This document shows, piece after piece, positions 54,437-62,568 of a stretch of DNA of 64,000 bases. Each line of letters begins with the position of its first letter. Within the stretch, counting starts at the first letter, position 1. Below the pieces are notes generated by a model. It did no database searches. It had not been told where the DNA came from and was given only the letters and a program-made list of their open reading frames with translations. Source of the stretch: Paenibacillus massiliensis subsp. panacisoli DSM 21345 (lineage in GTDB: Bacteria; Bacillota; Bacilli; Paenibacillales; Paenibacillaceae); NCBI RefSeq assembly GCF_000426545.1, contig NZ_AUFO01000008.1, positions 292,857 to 356,856 on the forward strand, written 5' to 3'. Position numbers and translations under genes: made by a program.

Positions 54437-55771
54437 CTATTTAAGCTCCTGCTCTATTTGCTGCTGGGCGTCGTTGAGCGCCTCCGTAATATCCCGACCG
54501 TCTTCAAAAATCTCATTTAATGTCACCGTACATAGCACATTGTTGATCGTCGGATTGGCCGAGGTGGACTTGATCAGTTGGATCTCATCCTTGATCTCGT
54601 TCAGTACATCGAATGGATTATTCACGAAATATTTCACGAATTGATTTTCCGGGTTGTGCGTGATGTCCTTCATGGACCATACATCCAGGTTCACCGGGTC
54701 AAAGCCCAAGGTGTTCCAGATTTCAATATTAGCATCCTCAGATAGCTTGGCGAATGCTACGAACTCCTTGGCCAGCTGCACATCCTTAGCCGTATTGGTA
54801 ACTACAGTACCAGTGCCGCCACCTCCGAGTGATCTTGGCATGCCCTCTTCCATGACTGGCAGAGGAGCAATCGCGATCTTCCCAGCCAAATCAGGCATAT
54901 AGTTCGTATATCTGGACATTTGCCATAGTGGCATAAACGCAGTAGCATAGTTCCCTGAATTGAATTCGCCATAGGCTTCCTCTGTATCCGGCTGCCCTCC
55001 AGCTATGGTGGCAATCACGTTATTGTCCTGAAGATCTTTTAGCACGCTCAGGCCCTTGATCATTTCTGGCGTATTCACCTGAGGCTGTCCGTCTGCATCC
55101 GTAAAGTCTGTATCCTGCTGCGCCAGCATAATCCCAGACTGCCAGGTAGCGCTCGTATCAGCGGTCCCCATATATTTGCCTGTCTTCTCATAGACCTGAA
55201 TGCCGGCTTTCTTGAAGTCATCCCAGGTCACGATCTTGGTATAATCTACCCCGGCTTCCTCAAGAATCTCTGTATTGTAGAATGCTACTGTTGCACCGAC
55301 ATGTGTAGGTGCGCCGTAGTTCTTGCCATCCTTTGAATAAATATTGATGCGAGACTCGACGATGGTATCCCGATAGGGATCAATAACATCATTCAACGGC
55401 TCCAGATGTGGTGTGCCAGCGAGAAAATCAGGGAATTTTCCCAGTTCAATATCTGAAATATCCGGGGCGCCCGTTCCCGTCTGCAGAGCTATGGACAGCT
55501 TGTTATGCATGTCATCGTAAGGCATTACAGTTACATTGAGCTTAATCTGCCGATCCGGATTGGCCTCATTCCATTTGCCCAGCATTTTCTCAAAGTGCTG
55601 ACCATGTAGCTCCACAAAGGTCCAATAAGACAGCTCTGTAGCATTCTCTCCTGCACCAGCATCCAATACGGAGCTTGTTCCGCTGCTGGAGCTTCCTCCA
55701 GAATTGCCACAGCCCCACACCATAAGCAATAAAGATACAACCGTTAACATTACAAACCATTTTTTCTTCAT
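54437..55771 (-). CDS. Sugar ABC transporter substrate-binding lipoprotein
   Basis: The 444-residue extracellular binding protein has a signal ending LLLMVWGC (lipobox), then the family 1 solute-binding domain (ELSYWTFVELHGQHFEKMLGKWNEANPDRQIKLNVTV, PDISDIELGKFPDFL, and later SGNYATAFMPLWQMSRY). ATG at 55771 with GGGAGGG upstream. The sugar is unknown; no glycosidase is linked. First gene of the transport unit, divergent from the regulator gene at 56152. Confidence 0.9.
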   Translation of the reverse strand: MKKKWFVMLTVVSLLLMVWGCGNSGGSSSSGTSSVLDAGAGENATELSYWTFVELHGQHFEKMLGKWNEANPDRQIKLNVTVMPYDDMHNKLSIALQTGTGAPDISDIELGKFPDFLAGTPHLEPLNDVIDPYRDTIVESRINIYSKDGKNYGAPTHVGATVAFYNTEILEEAGVDYTKIVTWDDFKKAGIQVYEKTGKYMGTADTSATWQSGIMLAQQDTDFTDADGQPQVNTPEMIKGLSVLKDLQDNNVIATIAGGQPDTEEAYGEFNSGNYATAFMPLWQMSRYTNYMPDLAGKIAIAPLPVMEEGMPRSLGGGGTGTVVTNTAKDVQLAKEFVAFAKLSEDANIEIWNTLGFDPVNLDVWSMKDITHNPENQFVKYFVNNPFDVLNEIKDEIQLIKSTSANPTINNVLCTVTLNEIFEDGRDITEALNDAQQQIEQELK

Positions 55772-56080
55772 GCTCGACCCTCCCATTTGTCCTTACCGGG
55801 TGTAATGAAGTACCACTAAACAGCTCGTTTTGGAAAAAAATATATTGTATCCGCTTCCAAAAACAAGATAACATACAAGTTAAGCAGTTGTAAACAAATA
55901 AATATAAAACATTTCATGTTTTTATAAACTTAACTCCACTTTTTTCTTATTTTTGGGTATAATGTTGATTCCACAAGCTTTGAACATTACTTAACTTCAA
56001 TTTTATATAAAATAAAATTTATGATTTATGTTGGAATTGTGAATAAAGAAGTTGGTTTCCTATCATTTAAGGAGGTGAAA

Positions 56081-56122
56081 TTGTCCTTTTTTCCATTTTT
56101 ACTTTATAATGTTCTAAAATAA
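56081..56122 (+). CDS. Possible 13-codon leader ORF
   Basis: A near-perfect AAGGAGGTGAAA RBS precedes a TTG that opens a 13-codon hydrophobic frame ending in TAA, 29 bp ahead of the regulator gene. The ribosome site is stronger than that of the regulator itself. It may be a leader peptide or a chance match. Confidence 0.3.
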   Translation: MSFFPFLLYNVLK

Positions 56123-56151
56123 ATCCCATTCTGGAACGGAGCTGCTAATCC

Positions 56152-57093
56152 ATGATTTATATAAAAAATCTGATGAGTGGACTTGAAGTCTTCAAGGCAC
56201 TCAGCTCGGAAATAAGAATTCAAATACTGGAGCTACTGGCATCGAACCAGGAGCTGAATCTGAACGAGATTGCGAAGCGGTTGAATCTGAGCAACGGGGC
56301 TATAACGATGCACATCAAAAAGCTGGAGGAGAGCGGTCTGATCGAGATTCACAGTTCCGTCGGCAAGCATGGCATTCAGAAGGTATGCTACTTGAACAAA
56401 GATAAGCTCATGGTGGATTTTCGTAGCAAGGAGGCGGATAATCTCTATGAGGTTGAAATTCACGTAGGACATTACAGTAATTACCAAGCTTCCCCTACCT
56501 GTGGACTTGCCACCAAGGATAGCATCATCGGGGACTTCGATGATCCACGATATTTTGCAGACCCACAGCGTATTCACTCCGGTATTATCTGGATGGCTGA
56601 GGGCTTTCTGGAATATCGTATCCCGAATTATCTCAAGGCGAACCAGAGCTTTCGAGAGATTCAATTCTCGCTGGAGCTCGGAAGTGAGGCGCCTGGTCAT
56701 GCAGATAATTATCCATCCGATATCCAATTCTCCGTCAATGGGACTGAGATTGGTTACTGGACCAGCCCTGGTGATTTTGGTGATGTGCGCGGGACGTTCA
56801 ATCCGGATTGGTGGCCCCCCCATCTGAATCAGTATGGCATGCTGAAGCTCATTCGGATCAATAAGGATGGGAGCTTCATTGATGGCTGCCGTATCTCGGA
56901 TATCACACTGAATGATATTGCACTGGATTACAAGAGCGAGCTCACCTTTCGCATCGCTGTAGGCGATAAGTCGATGAACAAACGGGGTCTTACGATCTTC
57001 GGGAAAAATTTCGGGAATTACAATCAAGACCTACTTGCCCGGGTACTGTATGATGTGCATGAGATTGAGGATGCTCCCGCTCTAGGGGAATAG
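56152..57093 (+). CDS. ArsR-like winged-helix regulator with C-terminal sensor domain
   Basis: The 313-residue protein has a winged helix at residues 8-75 (EVFKALSSEIRIQILELLASNQELNLNEIAKRLNLSNGAITMHIKKLEESGLIEI). A strand-rich C-terminal domain of about 220 residues (FLEYRIPNYLKANQSFREIQFSLELGSEAPG..., PSDIQFSVNGTEIG) follows and is probably a beta-sandwich ligand domain. Such proteins often lie next to sugar ABC transporters in Paenibacillus. This one is divergent from the transporter at 52554-55771 and likely controls it. Its RBS is GGAACGGAG; the promoter in 55772-56151 is not clear, although TATAAT lies at 55958-55963. Confidence 0.78.
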   Translation: MIYIKNLMSGLEVFKALSSEIRIQILELLASNQELNLNEIAKRLNLSNGAITMHIKKLEESGLIEIHSSVGKHGIQKVCYLNKDKLMVDFRSKEADNLYEVEIHVGHYSNYQASPTCGLATKDSIIGDFDDPRYFADPQRIHSGIIWMAEGFLEYRIPNYLKANQSFREIQFSLELGSEAPGHADNYPSDIQFSVNGTEIGYWTSPGDFGDVRGTFNPDWWPPHLNQYGMLKLIRINKDGSFIDGCRISDITLNDIALDYKSELTFRIAVGDKSMNKRGLTIFGKNFGNYNQDLLARVLYDVHEIEDAPALGE

Positions 57094-57156
57094 CTCACGA
57101 TGAACTGTCACATCAGCTATCACCGTATCTATTCAACCCCACAACCAGACATGGTT

Positions 57157-57198
57157 ATAAAAAAAACACGCTAAATGCCTAGTAGCATTAGCGTGTTT
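57157..57198. terminator. Bidirectional terminator (regulator gene and tRNA-Asn-Ser)
   Basis: AACACGCTAAATGC pairs with GCATTAGCGTGTT around a 6-nt loop. Eight T follow on the minus strand and TCTTTTT on the plus strand. Confidence 0.85.
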
Positions 57199-57210
57199 CT
57201 TTTTGCTTAA

Positions 57211-57339
57211 TCAACGGAGAGAGAGGGATACTCTCACTTCGCTCGAGACTGCGATGTAATCCTAACGAAGCTTATGCTCCGACGAACCCGTATGGGTTCT
57301 CATCCCTAAAGGACGTCTATTCAACGGAGAGAGAGGGAT
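57211..57339 (-). repeat. tRNA-Ser 3'-end duplication with shared spacer core
   Basis: The 19-mer at 57211-57229 is repeated exactly at 57321-57339, 110 bp away. The upper copy contains the last 15 nt of tRNA-Ser plus 4 nt. The interval holds a core (57251-57304) that matches the tRNA-Glu spacer repeat near 52318-52372 with few changes. A GAACCC-ATAC-GGGTTC hairpin lies inside. Confidence 0.9.
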
Positions 57340-57412
57340 TCGAACCCTCGCACCACTTACGCAGTCTAACCCCTTAGCAGAGGGTCCCCTTGAGCCACTT
57401 GGGTATCTCTCC
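57325..57412 (-). tRNA. tRNA-Ser (anticodon GCU)
   Basis: Class II tRNA: acceptor GGAGAGA with TCTCTCC, anticodon loop containing GCT in TGCTAAG, long variable arm, and T-arm GGGTTCGAATCCC. Discriminator G; no CCA encoded. It begins 1 bp after the encoded CCA of tRNA-Asn. Confidence 0.96.
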
Positions 57413-57413
57413 A

Positions 57414-57489
57414 TGGCTCCCCGAACAGGACTCGAACCTGTGACAACTCGATTAACAGTCGAGTGCTCTACCAACTGAGCTATCAGGGA
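57414..57489 (-). tRNA. tRNA-Asn (anticodon GUU)
   Basis: Acceptor TCCCTGA pairs with TCGGGGA, anticodon loop CTGTTAA with GTT, T-arm AGGTTCGAGTCCT, discriminator G, and an encoded CCA (57414-57416). First gene of the Asn-Ser unit. Confidence 0.97.
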
Positions 57490-57512
57490 ATGAAAAAGTA
57501 TGGACATGTATA

Positions 57513-57541
57513 AATTTATCATGAATTGCAGACCGAGTCAA
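57513..57541 (-). promoter_or_regulatory. Promoter of the Asn-Ser tRNA unit
   Basis: TTGACT (57536-57541) and TAAATT (57513-57518) are 17 bp apart on the minus strand. Confidence 0.65.
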
Positions 57542-57615
57542 GATAACCAATCTTGCTCAGCAGGATCATCCAAGACGACACATACACGGAATATAAGTTG
57601 TCATACCTGATGTTT

Positions 57616-57651
57616 ATCATCATTTTTCATTTTATCATCATTTTTCATTTT
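57616..57651 (+). repeat. Two tandem 18-bp AT-rich units
   Basis: ATCATCATTTTTCATTTT occurs twice in direct succession just before the flavin-reductase pseudogene. Confidence 0.8.
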
Positions 57652-57656
57652 GAATT

Positions 57657-57925
57657 GTACCCAGACCCATTGCCTAGGTTACGACGATAAGTACACATGG
57701 TAATCTCAACTTGGCGCTCTTCAGTTTTTTTACGGTTGCTTCCCGAAACCCGCCTACATTGTTAATTCAGTGGGGTCAGGAGTAGGTGAGCGTATAGGTA
57801 CCGTAAAAGATACATTAACCAATATTCGTGAGACTGGTGAATTCGTCATCAACGTGGGTTCCGGCCCGATAAGCGATGCGTTGAAACGTTCATGCCTGGA
57901 GACCACTCGCAAGCTTGGCTGGTGA
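57657..57925 (+). pseudogene. Flavin reductase-like pseudogene
   Basis: The first frame reads VPRPIA, a TAG at 57675-57677 (where relatives have Trp or Leu), then VTTISTHGNLNLALFSFF. A frameshift in a run of seven T (57725-57731) moves the match to the next frame: YGCFPKPAYIVNSVG and later TVKDTLTNIRETGEFVINV, ending at TGA 57923-57925. Together these match the DIM6/NTAB flavin reductase family, whose members have PRPIAWVSTI, NLAPFSFF and KDTLRNI...GEFVVN. The N terminus and most of the C-terminal half are missing, so it is a decayed gene. Confidence 0.75.
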
Positions 57926-57935
57926 TTTTGCTGTA

Positions 57936-58442
57936 TTAGGCCCCCGATTTGATTAAATTCAGCTTTACCCTGTCTGGTTCATCCACATGGAGCCGTAATA
58001 CAAAATTAGCACTCGAATGCGCACAAATCACGCCATGAGCTTCCTCTACAATATCTACAAATGGATTGGAGCTCTCGGAATACATGACCCAGGTGAGCTG
58101 TCCATCTGGCTGCAAATAAGCAACAAATCCCTCAGAGCCGTGGCTCCCCTCGCCCACACAGCCATACCCCCCGATGGATAAATGGATCCTCTTCGTCATC
58201 GTGATGTAGGTAATCTCATCTGGATTACTCTCATGGAATTGTGACAAATCGAACCACTCGCCCTTCTCCAGGCGTGGATGTGGATAGGATTCGATATTCA
58301 TGGCAAGCGATCTGCCATCGGCCCAATAGAGGCCATTCTTAATAGGGAGCTGCTTTTCCGCCCATAGGGCTACAATACAAGGCTTCATCATTTCTCCTTC
58401 ACTGTATCCATATGAACAATTCATAACGACTTCTCTCTTCAT
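57936..58442 (-). CDS. Hypothetical protein, 168 aa
   Basis: I do not recognise the family. The protein is soluble and has segments such as CIVALWAEKQLPIKNGLYWADG, ITYITMTKRIHLSIGGYGCVGEGSHGSEGFVAYLQPDGQLTWVMYSESSNPFV and ANFVLRLHVDEPDRVKLNLIKSGA, which look like a beta-rich fold. The ATG at 58442 overlaps the TGA of the upstream membrane-protein gene (ATGA), pointing to coupled translation. A second ATG at 58424 is possible. Confidence 0.65.
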   Translation of the reverse strand: MKREVVMNCSYGYSEGEMMKPCIVALWAEKQLPIKNGLYWADGRSLAMNIESYPHPRLEKGEWFDLSQFHESNPDEITYITMTKRIHLSIGGYGCVGEGSHGSEGFVAYLQPDGQLTWVMYSESSNPFVDIVEEAHGVICAHSSANFVLRLHVDEPDRVKLNLIKSGA

Positions 58443-58672
58443 TGTAAGATAGGCAGCAAGATATAGGTAATAAGCAAGCCCATAAGGAAAGCGATCAATA
58501 CGCTTAACCATTTGGGTCGCCTCTCTAAGTTCACTTCTGCAACTCCAGCAAGACACACCAGAGCGAACACCGCAATCTTCCAGTTCGTATTCAAATAAGG
58601 GTTAATTCCCCCCAGTACAAAAGCTACAAGACGCAAAATGCTACCCCAGAGTAAAGAAAATCGACCACGCAT
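58439..58672 (-). CDS. Small membrane protein, 77 aa
   Basis: The product starts MRGRFSLLWGSILRLVAFVLGG and has two or three hydrophobic segments (about residues 8-22, 31-45 and 58-75). AAAGGAGG lies ahead of the ATG at 58672. It overlaps the next gene by 4 bp. Family and function not recognised. Confidence 0.65.
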   Translation of the reverse strand: MRGRFSLLWGSILRLVAFVLGGINPYLNTNWKIAVFALVCLAGVAEVNLERRPKWLSVLIAFLMGLLITYILLPILQ

Positions 58673-58789
58673 AGCTCCGCCTCCTTTCCCAGTCATATGC
58701 CATCATTCACAACGACCACCATCACATCTCATTAATATATTACCTTATTTATCCACAAAGGAAATGCATTTTTATAGGATCGCACGACA

Positions 58790-58819
58790 AAGAGCCCCTC
58801 CATATAGGAAAGGCTCTTA
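58790..58819 (-). terminator. Intrinsic terminator after sprT
   Basis: AAGAGCC pairs with GGCTCTT on the minus strand, followed by TGTCG; the T run is short. Confidence 0.6.
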
Positions 58820-58855
58820 ATTACGAAGGAAGCTTATATGGTCGACATCTTACTC

Positions 58856-59374
58856 TTACGAGCCCGAAAGCTCATACAACTGAAGCCTCCCGCTGCACTT
58901 GCCGCATTGATAACGTCTGGGGTCCATTCTCTTCTTCCGCATATACGAATGACCACAGGCAGTACACTGCAGCTTGTACCGAAATGGTCGTGCTTGTCGT
59001 GATTTAGAGCGGGCATCGTTGGCAGGCAACGTCTGGCAATAGCGGCTCCCCCCCACCTGGGCCAGCAATGTCTTGAAATCAGCGTCTCGATGCTTGTAGC
59101 CCATTCCGCGCAGATGCAGATGATAGTGACAGAGCTCATGCTTGATAATACTCTCCACTTCATCCCGGCCGAATGCAGCCAATTGGTGAGGATTAATCTC
59201 GATATTGTGACTCTTCAGAAAATACCTTCCACCTGTCGAAGACAGACGAGTATTGAAGCGCGCTTGGTGCCTGAAGGGTACGCCAAACGAGCTGAGTGAA
59301 ATGCTCTCGATCCATTCCTGCAGCTCCTCATCACGCATCTGTGCACGCTGCGGTGCTGCTGATTCCCTATCCAT
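58856..59374 (-). CDS. SprT-like family protein (YdcK-like)
   Basis: The 172-residue protein has the metalloprotease-like HELCHYH (HExxH) motif in ESIIKHELCHYHLHLRGMGYKHRDADFK. A C-terminal zinc ribbon with CTACGH and CGKC follows. It matches Bacillus YdcK, a SprT-like protein of unknown substrate. ATG at 59374 has GGGAGGGAG upstream; the frame opens at 59494 but that part lacks family features. Confidence 0.9.
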   Translation of the reverse strand: MDRESAAPQRAQMRDEELQEWIESISLSSFGVPFRHQARFNTRLSSTGGRYFLKSHNIEINPHQLAAFGRDEVESIIKHELCHYHLHLRGMGYKHRDADFKTLLAQVGGSRYCQTLPANDARSKSRQARPFRYKLQCTACGHSYMRKKRMDPRRYQCGKCSGRLQLYELSGS

Positions 59375-59485
59375 GTTCGCTCCCTCCCCAGGACACTCCC
59401 CATCGAAACAACATTTTTGCGGAACACATTGGGCGGCTTCCCCATATGCTAGACATACACAGGTTCGCAAGAGGAGGAGAGACGC

Positions 59486-59641
59486 ATGCCCCAATGGCTC
59501 AGCAACCAGCTAATGCGTGCTTTTCACAAGCGGGATCGTAAGCAGATTCAATTATTGAATGACTGCTGGTTCCATTACCGAAGCACTCAAAAGAAGACTC
59601 CGGCACCCTCCATGAAAGGCGCCCGGAATCCTTTGTCTTGA
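59486..59641 (+). CDS. cmpA: Cortex morphogenetic protein CmpA-like, 51 aa
   Basis: The small protein begins MPQWLSNQLMRAFHKRDRKQIQLLNDCWFHYR, which fits the CmpA pattern (MPxWLxxQxxRAF, then IQLLNxCWFxYR). CmpA is a short sporulation quality-control factor of Bacillus that delays cortex formation until the coat base is assembled. GAGGAGAG precedes the ATG. In B. subtilis cmpA lies close to ydcK and tex, as here, and the gene is divergent from sprT. The C-terminal tail here is longer than in B. subtilis. Confidence 0.82.
   Translation: MPQWLSNQLMRAFHKRDRKQIQLLNDCWFHYRSTQKKTPAPSMKGARNPLS
59596..59630 (-). terminator. Possible tex terminator inside the cmpA 3' end
   Basis: On the minus strand GATTCCGG pairs with CCGGAGTC, followed by TTCTTTTG. 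It lies in the coding end of convergent cmpA. Confidence 0.4.
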
Positions 59642-59676
59642 TTCATACGGGACACGGCACTTCAGATGAGACCAGA

Positions 59677-61893
59677 TTAAGCTTCTATGGGCTCATCTGC
59701 TGGTGCCTTCATCGTTAGCCCAACTCTGCCCTTCTTCAAATCCACATTCAGCACCCAGACAGTTACGTTATCGCCAACAGACACCACATCCATCGGATGC
59801 TTCACAAAGCCGCTACGTAGCTGGGAGATATGAACGAGTCCGTCGCTCTTGATCCCAATATCCACGAAGGCGCCGAAATCAATTACATTGCGTACGGTAC
59901 CCTGTAGCTTCATTCCTGGCGTCAGGTCCTCGATCTTGAGGACGTCCTTGCGGAACACGGGGAGTGGCAGCTCGTCACGTGGATCACGACCAGGTCTCAT
60001 CAAGCTGTCCAAAATATCCTTCATCGTAGGCACTCCGACCTCCAGCTTCGCAGCCCACTCTTCAGGCTGCAGTGCAGACAGAGCAGCCGTGCATTCCTTA
60101 CTTCCTACTTCAGAGGTAGCCATTCCCAGCTCTTTGAACAGACGGTCTACAACCGAATAGGATTCCGGGTGAATCGGCGTCCGATCCAGCGCGTTCTCCC
60201 CACCAGGTACACGCATAAATCCAACACACTGCTCATAGGTTTTGGCTCCCAGCCGTGGAACCTTCTGCAGTTGACGGCGATTGTTGAACTTGCCGTTCTC
60301 TTCGCGGTACTTGACGATGTTTTTGGCAATAGTCGCATTAATGCCTGCTACATAGGATAAGAGCGAAGGAGAAGCGGTATTCACGTCAACGCCTACATGG
60401 TTAACTGCCGACTCGACCACAGCCTTCAGGCTTTCTTCCAGATGCTTTTGTGACACATCGTGCTGGTATTGCCCCACCCCGATGGCTTTAGGATCGATCT
60501 TGACCAGCTCAGCAAGCGGGTCCTGAATCCGGCGGGCAATTGACGCTGCACTACGCTCTGCCACATCCAGATCGGGGAATTCCTCCTGCGCCAGCTTCGA
60601 CGCCGAGTATACGCTCGCCCCTGCCTCGTTAACGATCAGATACGCCAAGCTGCTGTCACCGATCTCTGCAATGACCTCCGCTACGAATTGCTCCGTCTCA
60701 CGGGAGGCCGTTCCGTTCCCGATCACAATGAGCTGAAGGTCATACTTCGCGATGAGCTCCTTGAACTTCTCCGCGGCCTCACGCTTCTTGTTGTTCGGTG
60801 GCGTCGGATAGGTCACAGCGACCTCCAGAAGCTTACCCGTATCGTCCACGGCTGCAAGCTTACAGCCTGTACGATAGGCAGGGTCTACACCAAGCACGCG
60901 CTGCCCCTTGATTGGAGCCTGCAATAACAGGCTGCGCAAATTACCCGAGAAGATGGAGATCGCCTGCGTCTCGCCCTTCTCCGTCATCTCTGCTCTGACC
61001 TCGCGTTCGATGGAAGGCGCGATCAGACGCTTGTAAGCATCCTCGATAATCGTGTGTAATAGCTCAGTGACCAGAGAATTACCTTTCACAACCTGTCCCG
61101 CAACATAACGGTGTACCGGTTCCGCTGCAACCTCCAGATTCACCTTCAGAATACCTTCACGCTCACCACGGTTAATCGCCAGAATTCGATGTGGTGGCAT
61201 CTTCTTGGCCAGCTCACGATAGCTGTAATAGTTCTCGTAGACAGATTCTGCCTCAGCATCCTTCGCTTCCGATACAAGCATTCCGTGATCTAACGTATAT
61301 CTGCGTACCCAGGTACGAATCGCTGCATCATCTGCGATATTCTCCGCCAATATATCAGACGCACCCTGAATCGCATCAGCTTCGGTCTCCACACCGCGCT
61401 CAGGATCAATATAACGGCCTGCCTCCTCCAGCAGACTGCCCTGCTTGGGCTGTGCCCAAATCCATGCGGACAATGGCTCCAGTCCACGCTCCTTGGCGAC
61501 ACTTGCACGTGTCTTCCGCTTTTGGCGATAAGGCCGGTACAGATCCTCCACTTCCTGCAGCTTCACCGCATTGACGATAGCCTTGGACAGCTCCTCCGTA
61601 AGCTTGCCCTGCTCCTCGATGATTCGCAGCACCTCAGTCTTACGATCCTCCAGATTGCGAAGGTATTGCACACGCTCCTCGACCTGACGAAGCTGATTCT
61701 CGTCCAACTCACCCGTCATTTCCTTACGATAGCGCGCAATGAAAGGAATCGTGTTACCTTCCTCCAGCAAAGCTACGGTAGTTCGTACCTGCTTAAGGGA
61801 CAGGGACAATTCCTGCGATACTTGCTTGATAATGCGCTCTGCCCGCTGCTTTTGCTCTATGTTTTGCTGCTCTTGCTCCTCTGTATTGGACAT
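59677..61893 (-). CDS. tex: Tex-like transcription accessory / RNA-binding protein
   Basis: The 738-residue protein has the Tex layout: an N-terminal helical domain (TIPFIARYRKEMTGELDENQLRQVEERV), a YqgF-like RNase H-fold domain (VLGVDPAYRTGCKLAAVDDTGK), helix-hairpin-helix segments (SPSLLSYVAGINATIAKNIVKYREENGKF and RRQLQKVPRLGAKTYEQCVGFMRVPGG) and a C-terminal S1 domain (GMKLQGTVRNVIDFGAFVDIGIKSDGLVHISQL). GGAGGAG lies ahead of the ATG. Tex proteins bind nucleic acids and affect transcription; the exact role is not settled. Confidence 0.94.
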   Translation of the reverse strand: MSNTEEQEQQNIEQKQRAERIIKQVSQELSLSLKQVRTTVALLEEGNTIPFIARYRKEMTGELDENQLRQVEERVQYLRNLEDRKTEVLRIIEEQGKLTEELSKAIVNAVKLQEVEDLYRPYRQKRKTRASVAKERGLEPLSAWIWAQPKQGSLLEEAGRYIDPERGVETEADAIQGASDILAENIADDAAIRTWVRRYTLDHGMLVSEAKDAEAESVYENYYSYRELAKKMPPHRILAINRGEREGILKVNLEVAAEPVHRYVAGQVVKGNSLVTELLHTIIEDAYKRLIAPSIEREVRAEMTEKGETQAISIFSGNLRSLLLQAPIKGQRVLGVDPAYRTGCKLAAVDDTGKLLEVAVTYPTPPNNKKREAAEKFKELIAKYDLQLIVIGNGTASRETEQFVAEVIAEIGDSSLAYLIVNEAGASVYSASKLAQEEFPDLDVAERSAASIARRIQDPLAELVKIDPKAIGVGQYQHDVSQKHLEESLKAVVESAVNHVGVDVNTASPSLLSYVAGINATIAKNIVKYREENGKFNNRRQLQKVPRLGAKTYEQCVGFMRVPGGENALDRTPIHPESYSVVDRLFKELGMATSEVGSKECTAALSALQPEEWAAKLEVGVPTMKDILDSLMRPGRDPRDELPLPVFRKDVLKIEDLTPGMKLQGTVRNVIDFGAFVDIGIKSDGLVHISQLRSGFVKHPMDVVSVGDNVTVWVLNVDLKKGRVGLTMKAPADEPIEA

Positions 61894-62033
61894 ACGTCTT
61901 ACTCCTCCTTGGACCCGTCACGCCTGCTGGCTACCATAATTTAAAGGCTGGTACACCAGCTAGGACGTTCACATTTATACACGTTCCTTATTATCACAAA
62001 AATCATGACAAAGCGCCAGTGCCGCATACTTGA

Positions 62034-62060
62034 CGCAAAAGAAGCCGCATTGCTGCGGCT
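62034..62060 (-). terminator. Second terminator between ndoA and tex
   Basis: AGCCGCA pairs with TGCGGCT around GCAA on the minus strand, followed by TCTTTTG. It stands about 150 bp past the ndoA stop, ahead of tex. Confidence 0.65.
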
Positions 62061-62152
62061 ACCACGCTGCACATGACTGGCCCAATTGTGGCGCCACGCA
62101 TCATGTGTGATATCAAGATTTGCTGCATGTGCGCTCGCAGCTTGAACAAATA

Positions 62153-62190
62153 ATAAGGCCATGAAGTTCGGACACCTCATGGCCTCTTCA
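62153..62190 (-). terminator. Terminator after ndoA
   Basis: AGGCCATGA pairs with TCATGGCCT on the minus strand, followed by TATTATTTG. A 93-codon frame through this stretch is not credible. Confidence 0.7.
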
Positions 62191-62211
62191 AGACTGCATC
62201 TTGCCTGTTGT

Positions 62212-62562
62212 CTAGAAATCAATCAAGCCCAGACTGATCTGTAGAGAATCGCTTACTTTGCGCATCGTCTCTTCATCCAGATGGGTGATCTTATCGGTAA
62301 GCCTTTGCTTGTCGATCGTTCGAATCTGCTCCAGCAGAACAACTGAATCCCGATCGAAGCCGTGCGTCGCTGCATCAATTTCCACATGCGTTGGCAGCTT
62401 CGCTTTTTGAATCTGGGCGGTAATAGCCGCCACGATTACAGTAGGACTAAAACGGTTGCCAATATCATTCTGAATAATGAGAACCGGTCTTACGCCCCCT
62501 TGCTCCGAACCGACAACAGGTGAAAGATCCGCAAAAAATACGTCGCCGCGCTTCACGATCAA
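62212..62562 (-). CDS. ndoA: Endoribonuclease toxin EndoA (MazF family)
   Basis: The 116-residue protein matches MazF toxins: [57 protein letters not shown] and [17 protein letters not shown]. These enzymes cut mRNA at short motifs (UACAU for B. subtilis EndoA). It lies 6 bp after the antitoxin gene, with which it forms a toxin-antitoxin pair. Confidence 0.95.
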   Translation of the reverse strand: MIVKRGDVFFADLSPVVGSEQGGVRPVLIIQNDIGNRFSPTVIVAAITAQIQKAKLPTHVEIDAATHGFDRDSVVLLEQIRTIDKQRLTDKITHLDEETMRKVSDSLQISLGLIDF

Positions 62563-62568
62563 TGTTCA

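Noticed and set aside
56233..57027. 264-codon minus-strand frame opposite the winged-helix regulator
   Set aside because: It is antisense to a gene with a clear helix-turn-helix, and has no RBS.
57262..57522. 86-codon minus-strand frame
   Set aside because: It is made of tRNA-Asn, tRNA-Ser and the trailer repeat.
61941..62222. 93-codon minus-strand frame between ndoA and tex
   Set aside because: It runs through two terminator hairpins, overlaps ndoA and has no RBS or family features.
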